From: an uncultured Lysobacteraceae bacterium
Lineage (GTDB): Bacteria; Pseudomonadota; Gammaproteobacteria; Xanthomonadales; Rhodanobacteraceae
Reading direction: 5' to 3'
NCBI GenBank assembly: GCA_946482585.1
Contig: CAMLSI010000061.1
Coordinates: 1-15,489, forward strand
Length of the DNA: 15,489 bases
Made by a program: the position numbers and the translations under genes. Below the pieces are notes generated by a model. It saw only the letters and a list, made by a program, of their open reading frames with translations. It did no database searches and was not told the origin of the DNA. Position 1 is the first letter of the stretch. Every line of letters begins with the position of its first letter. Positions 11,824-15,489 of the stretch are shown here, piece after piece.

Positions 11824-12474
11824 CTACTGCGGTGCCTTCCAGCGCCGCAGCACGAGATGGGTCGGCCAGAACACGAGCAGCGGCAGGCCGACGTAGAGCA
11901 GTGCGAGCCAGGCCCAGCCGGGCATGAGGGTCTGGGCGGCCGCGTCGCCGAATCCGTAGACGTAGTTGACGTTCACCGGCACGTTCGGATTCGCGGGGTC
12001 GGGCGGCGGTGGCGGCAGGGACAGGCGGCAGATCGCGAGCAGTCCCCAGGCCAGCAGCGTCCAGTAGAGAAAGGCGCGCAGGTCGTAGCCCAGGCGGGCG
12101 ACGAGGAACACGAGCACGAACGGCAGCCAGGCGTGGAACGAGGACAGTCCGCGGGCGAACAGCGGTATGCCCGGATCGAACATGTAGGCCGTCATCGACA
12201 GCAGCGGCATGCCGAGCCAGCTCGCGAGGAAGTCCACGCACCAGACGAACTGCGGCACGATGAGACCGACCGCCGGCATCGACGCGAGCAGCGGCGATTC
12301 GGACCAGACCGCGGCCAGGGTGAAGAACATGGCCACGTCGCAGAAGTAGAGGAAATTGGTCGGGCCGTAGGTGATCCAGTAGAACGGCACCATGATCGCC
12401 ATGAAGGCGGTGAAGCCGAGCTTGAGCGCGAGCGGAACGCGCTGCGCCGGCACGGTTGCGGCTGTGGTGGACAT
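11824..12474 (-). CDS. Multi-pass inner-membrane protein, function unknown
   Basis: This 216-residue protein has about six hydrophobic segments: LKLGFTAFMAIMVPFYW; FLYFCDVAMFFTLAAVW; a pair around LASMPAVGLIVPQFVWCVDF; WLPFVLVFLVARLGYD; FLYWTLLAWGLLAICRL; and a last one, WAWLALLYVGLPLLVFW. A proline-rich loop (LPPPPPDPANPNVPVNVNY) lies before the final segment, and the tail is basic (LVLRRWKAPQ). I recognise no transporter or enzyme motif; the YGPTNFLYFCDVA stretch looks conserved-family-like but I cannot name the family. The ATG at 12474 is preceded by GGGGAG five bases upstream, a strong ribosome site, which rejects the longer frame to 12600. It is divergent from the mrfA-like helicase gene across 203 bp and upstream of the NTF2-like gene. 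Confidence 0.8.
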   Translation of the reverse strand: MSTTAATVPAQRVPLALKLGFTAFMAIMVPFYWITYGPTNFLYFCDVAMFFTLAAVWSESPLLASMPAVGLIVPQFVWCVDFLASWLGMPLLSMTAYMFDPGIPLFARGLSSFHAWLPFVLVFLVARLGYDLRAFLYWTLLAWGLLAICRLSLPPPPPDPANPNVPVNVNYVYGFGDAAAQTLMPGWAWLALLYVGLPLLVFWPTHLVLRRWKAPQ

Positions 12475-12626
12475 GTGGTCTCCCCTGGTTCGCGGCGATT
12501 CTAGTGGCTGGATCATCGCTGCGGCCAACACGCTGCGCCGTCTCGCCGCGGCCACCCGCGCCGGAGCTCGGCAGATCTCCGCGCCCCGTCCCCTCCACAC
12601 ACATGCGGGACCGCGTCGCAGGTTCT

Positions 12627-12660
12627 GAGATCGGCGCCGGCTATAGCCGCAGCCGATCTC
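12627..12660. promoter_or_regulatory. Nested palindrome just upstream of the mrfA-like start codon
   Basis: GAGATCGGC at 12627-12635 is exactly complementary to GCCGATCTC at 12652-12660. Inside lies a second perfect palindrome, GGCTATAGCC, at 12639-12648. The structure ends 17 bases before the ATG at 12678. It could be an operator for a dimeric regulator, or a 5' leader hairpin masking the weak ribosome site (CCGGAA, about 10 bases before the ATG). It does not match the LexA consensus CTGT-N8-ACAG. Confidence 0.45.
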
Positions 12661-12677
12661 CGCTCCGGAACCCCCGC

Positions 12678-15068
12678 ATGTCCACCGATCTCGCCCGACT
12701 CATCGCCGACCGCCTGCCGGCGCCGCCCGATCCGGCGCGCCTGCTCGCGCGCCTGGCGCAGCGCTATGCCGATCGCATCACCGGCCGGTTCACGTTGCCG
12801 GCGCAGCCCGGTCGCTACGCCGAACTGCCGGACGATCTGTCGCCGGCGCTGCGTGCGGCGCTGCAGGCGCGCGGCATCACGCGGCTCTACAGCCATCAGG
12901 CGGAAGCCTGGGACTCGGTGCGGTCCGGCCGGCACACCGTCGTCGTGACGCCGACCGCATCGGGCAAGACACTGTGCTACACCTTGCCCGTCGTCGATGC
13001 GGCGGTCCGTTCGCGGGCCAAGGCGCTCTATCTGTTTCCGACCAAGGCGCTCGCGCAGGATCAGGTGTCGGAATTGCTCGAGCTCAACCGCGCCGGCGAT
13101 CTCGGCCTGCGCGCCTGCACCTTCGACGGCGACACGCCCGGCGACGCGCGCCAGGCGATACGGCTGCACGGCGACATCGTCGTCAGCAATCCCGACATGC
13201 TGCATCAGGGCATGCTGCCGCATCACACGAAGTGGGCGCAGTTCTTCGAGAACCTGCGCTACGTCGTCATCGACGAGATCCACAGCTATCGCGGCGTGTT
13301 CGGCTCGCACCTGGCCAACGTGCTGCGGCGGCTCGCGCGCATCTGCGCGTTCTACGACGTCAGCCCGACCTTCATCCTCTGCTCGGCGACGATCGGCAAT
13401 CCGCGCGAGCACGCGCAGGCGCTCATCGGTCAGCCGGTGCACGCGGTCACCGAGAGCGGCGCGCCCTGCGGCGAAAAGCACGTGCTGCTGTGGAATCCGC
13501 CCGTGGTCAACGCCGACCTCGGCCTGCGCGCGTCCGCGCGCTCGCAGGTCACGCGCATCGCGCGCGCGGCGATCCGCGCGAAGCTCAAGGCGCTCGTGTT
13601 CGCGCCGTCGCGGCTCATGGTCGAAGTGCTGACCAAGTATCTGAAGGACGTGTTCGATCATGATCCGCGCAAGCCTGCGCGCATCCATGCGTATCGCGGC
13701 GGCTACCTGCCGACCGAGCGCCGCCGCACCGAGCAGCTCATGCGCGCGGGTCAGATCGACGGCCTCGTGAGCACATCGGCGCTGGAACTCGGCGTGGACA
13801 TCGGTGCGCTCGACGTGGTGCTGCTGCAGGGCTATCCGGGCTCGATCGCCGCGACCTGGCAGCGCTTCGGGCGCGCCGGGCGGCGCCAGCAGGCGGCGAT
13901 CGGCGTGCTCGTCGCGTCGAGCCAGCCGCTCGATCAATACATCGTGCGTCATCCCGAGTTCTTTCTCGCGGCGCCGCCGGAACAGGCGCGCATCGCGCCG
14001 GACCAGCCGCTGATCCTGCTCGATCACATCCGCTGCGCCGCGTTCGAGCTGCCGTTCGTCGACGGCGACCGTTTCGGCGCCATCGAGCCCGACGCGTATC
14101 TGCAGGTGCTCGCCGAGTCCGACGTCGTGCATCGCGAAGGTCCGCGCTGGGAATGGATCGCCGACGCGTATCCGGCCAACGCCGTCAATCTGCGCTCGGT
14201 CGCGGACGGCAATTTCGTCGTCGTCGACCGCAGCGACGGGCGGCAGAGCATCATTGCCGAGGTCGACTACTCCAGCGCCGCGCTGACGCTCTACGAGGGC
14301 GCGATCCACATGGTGCAGTCGGTGCCGTACCAGGTGGAGAAACTCGACTGGGACGGCCGCAAGGCCTTCGTGACGCGTACGCACGTTGACTACTACACCG
14401 ACGCGATCGACTACACGCGGCTCAAGGTGCTCGAACGTTTCGACGGCGTCCGCGCCGCCGCGGGCAGCGCCTATCTCGGCGAGGTGCACGTCGTGCGCCG
14501 CGTCGCCGGCTACAAGAAAATCCGCTACTACACGCACGAGAACATCGGCTACGGCCCGGTCAGCCTGCCCGACCAGGAGCTGCATACGACGGCACTCTGG
14601 TGGCAACTGCCGCAGGAGGCGCTCGACGAGGCGTTCGCGTCGCGCCAGGAGGCGCTCGACGGCTTCCTCGGCGCGGCGACCGCACTGCATACGGTCGCGA
14701 GCGTGCGCGTCATGGCCGAATCGCGCGATCTCATGAAATCGGTCGGCAGCGGCGACGCCAGTGCGTTCGTCGAACGCGATCCGCACGGCCGCGCGCGCTG
14801 GCGCGCCGACGATGCCGCGATCGACGCCGGGCGGTTCACGCCGACGGTCTATCTCTACGACAACTATCCCGGCGGCGTGGGACTGAGCGATCCCTTGTTC
14901 CGCCTGCAGGCCGAACTCGTGCGCGATGCGGCGGCGCTGATCGAGGCCTGCGCCTGCCGCGGCGGCTGTCCGGCCTGCGTCGGTCCCGTGCTCGCGATCG
15001 ACGAAGACGCCGCCGCCACGCCGAAGGCGCACGCGGCGCGCGTGCTCGCGCTGCTGCGCGGCGCATGA
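12678..15068 (+). CDS. mrfA: MrfA/YprA-family DEAD/DEAH-box helicase with C-terminal DUF1998 cysteine cluster
   Basis: This 796-residue superfamily 2 helicase shows YSHQAEAWDSVRSGRHTVVV then Walker A TPTASGKT (about 91-98), LFPTKALAQDQ (119-129), the DEIH box VVIDEIHSYRGVFG (from 196) and LCSATIGNP (234-242). The second lobe follows, with LVSTSALELGVDIG and WQRFGRAGRRQ. The C-terminal part has the family's DQELHTTALWW and YLYDNYPGGVGLSD. It ends in a four-cysteine cluster, CACRGGCPAC (about 758-767), expected to bind metal. B. subtilis MrfA (about 750 residues) is a 3'-5' helicase that works with MrfB in excision of mitomycin C lesions independently of UvrABC. The frame is open from 12456, but the ATG at 12678 gives the expected N-terminus (MSTDLARLIADRL). 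Its ribosome site is weak. It overlaps the next gene by four bases (ATGA), so translation is coupled. Confidence 0.92.
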   Translation: MSTDLARLIADRLPAPPDPARLLARLAQRYADRITGRFTLPAQPGRYAELPDDLSPALRAALQARGITRLYSHQAEAWDSVRSGRHTVVVTPTASGKTLCYTLPVVDAAVRSRAKALYLFPTKALAQDQVSELLELNRAGDLGLRACTFDGDTPGDARQAIRLHGDIVVSNPDMLHQGMLPHHTKWAQFFENLRYVVIDEIHSYRGVFGSHLANVLRRLARICAFYDVSPTFILCSATIGNPREHAQALIGQPVHAVTESGAPCGEKHVLLWNPPVVNADLGLRASARSQVTRIARAAIRAKLKALVFAPSRLMVEVLTKYLKDVFDHDPRKPARIHAYRGGYLPTERRRTEQLMRAGQIDGLVSTSALELGVDIGALDVVLLQGYPGSIAATWQRFGRAGRRQQAAIGVLVASSQPLDQYIVRHPEFFLAAPPEQARIAPDQPLILLDHIRCAAFELPFVDGDRFGAIEPDAYLQVLAESDVVHREGPRWEWIADAYPANAVNLRSVADGNFVVVDRSDGRQSIIAEVDYSSAALTLYEGAIHMVQSVPYQVEKLDWDGRKAFVTRTHVDYYTDAIDYTRLKVLERFDGVRAAAGSAYLGEVHVVRRVAGYKKIRYYTHENIGYGPVSLPDQELHTTALWWQLPQEALDEAFASRQEALDGFLGAATALHTVASVRVMAESRDLMKSVGSGDASAFVERDPHGRARWRADDAAIDAGRFTPTVYLYDNYPGGVGLSDPLFRLQAELVRDAAALIEACACRGGCPACVGPVLAIDEDAAATPKAHAARVLALLRGA

Positions 15069-15489
15069 GTGCCCTGGTCGAAAAACTGCGGCGACTGCGC
15101 AACCAGGCTGGCCTGACGGTCTCCCCGGCAGCGCCGCCGCCGGTCGACGCGGCGGCCGTCGCCGACGCGCCGCCGCTCGGGCTCGCGGTCGAACGCCTGC
15201 GCCGGCTGCTCGACCTGCGGCCCGCGCGCGCCTCGCCGCACGTGCCGGCGCGTCCGGACTTGCCGCTGATCGGCGAAGCCGTCGCAGCCGGCGTCCACGC
15301 GATCGAGCGGCGCTATCCGGCAGCGGCCGCGGCGCCGCTGCTGCCGCCGCGCTGGCCCGACGGCGAGCCGGTCGCGCGCGGACGCTTCCTGTGTTTCGAC
15401 ACCGAAACGACCGGCCTGGCCGGCGGCAGCGGCACGCGCGCCTTCATGATCGGCGCCGCCGACTGGTGCGACGGCGCGCTGCGCGTGCG
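15065..15489 (+). CDS. mrfB: MrfB/YprB-like DEDD (RNase H-fold) exonuclease, 5' part only
   Basis: The ATG at 15065 overlaps the helicase stop (ATGA). It opens a frame of 141 codons that runs off the right edge. After an Ala/Pro-rich N-terminus with two LRRL-containing helices (VEKLRRLRNQ, VERLRRLLDLR) comes the exonuclease Exo I motif FLCFDTETTGLAGGSGTRAF followed by MIGAADW, at about residues 113-139. Its Asp and Glu (DTE) would bind the catalytic metal ions. The pattern FDTETTGL plus G-S/T-G-T-x-x-F-x-I-G is that of YprB/MrfB, the nuclease partner of MrfA. The remaining acidic motifs and any C-terminal TPR region lie outside the window. Family assignment rests on this motif together with the helicase neighbour. 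Confidence 0.88.
   Translation, partial: MSALVEKLRRLRNQAGLTVSPAAPPPVDAAAVADAPPLGLAVERLRRLLDLRPARASPHVPARPDLPLIGEAVAAGVHAIERRYPAAAAAPLLPPRWPDGEPVARGRFLCFDTETTGLAGGSGTRAFMIGAADWCDGALRV

Noticed and set aside
12513..15032. An 839-codon minus-strand open frame opposite the helicase
   Set aside because: The plus-strand frame has all helicase motifs and the cysteine cluster. The antisense frame is a product of codon-position GC bias.

Overview
The window is GC-rich DNA, densely packed with genes, and looks like a chromosomal segment of a Gram-negative bacterium. An outer-membrane TonB-dependent receptor, exported proteins, LacI-type AGCGCT operator palindromes and a tryptophan-halogenase remnant beside a sugar locus all suggest a gammaproteobacterium of the Xanthomonadales (Lysobacter/Dokdonella/Rhodanobacter-like). 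That placement is an inference from gene content; no rRNA or marker gene is present.

Region 1 (1-5815) is a carbohydrate-utilisation locus read on the minus strand. In transcription order it holds a TonB-dependent receptor (5306-2868), a cytoplasmic GH1 beta-glycosidase (2653-1289) and a GPH-family sugar:cation symporter (1186 to beyond the left edge). Together these would take a glycoside across the outer membrane, across the inner membrane, and hydrolyse it. Upstream of the receptor are three LacI-type operators spaced 22 and 44 bp apart, the first overlapping a perfect TTGACA. Beyond them, on the plus strand, lies a broken 5' fragment of a flavin-dependent tryptophan halogenase. Both gaps inside the operon hold a long GC-rich hairpin without a U-tract. 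No regulator gene is visible.

Region 2 (6013-8700) has a divergent pair: a LysE/RhtB-type exporter (minus) and the DNA helicase recQ (plus).

Region 3 (9005-12474) has three minus-strand genes of uncertain role: a 620-residue exported protein with an N-terminal carboxypeptidase-regulatory-like fold, a small exported NTF2-like (DUF4440/SnoaL) protein, and a multi-pass membrane protein of no recognised function.

Region 4 (12627-15489) is a plus-strand two-gene unit with a 4-bp overlap. It encodes an MrfA/YprA-type helicase with a C-terminal cysteine cluster and the start of an MrfB/YprB-type DEDD exonuclease, cut by the right edge. This pair is known from Bacillus subtilis as a mitomycin C lesion-repair system. 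A nested palindrome sits just ahead of the helicase start codon.

The points most worth a second look are the decaying halogenase with its phased operators, the intercistronic hairpins, and the mrfAB-like pair with its nested palindrome. I did not find a clearly new multi-gene system.
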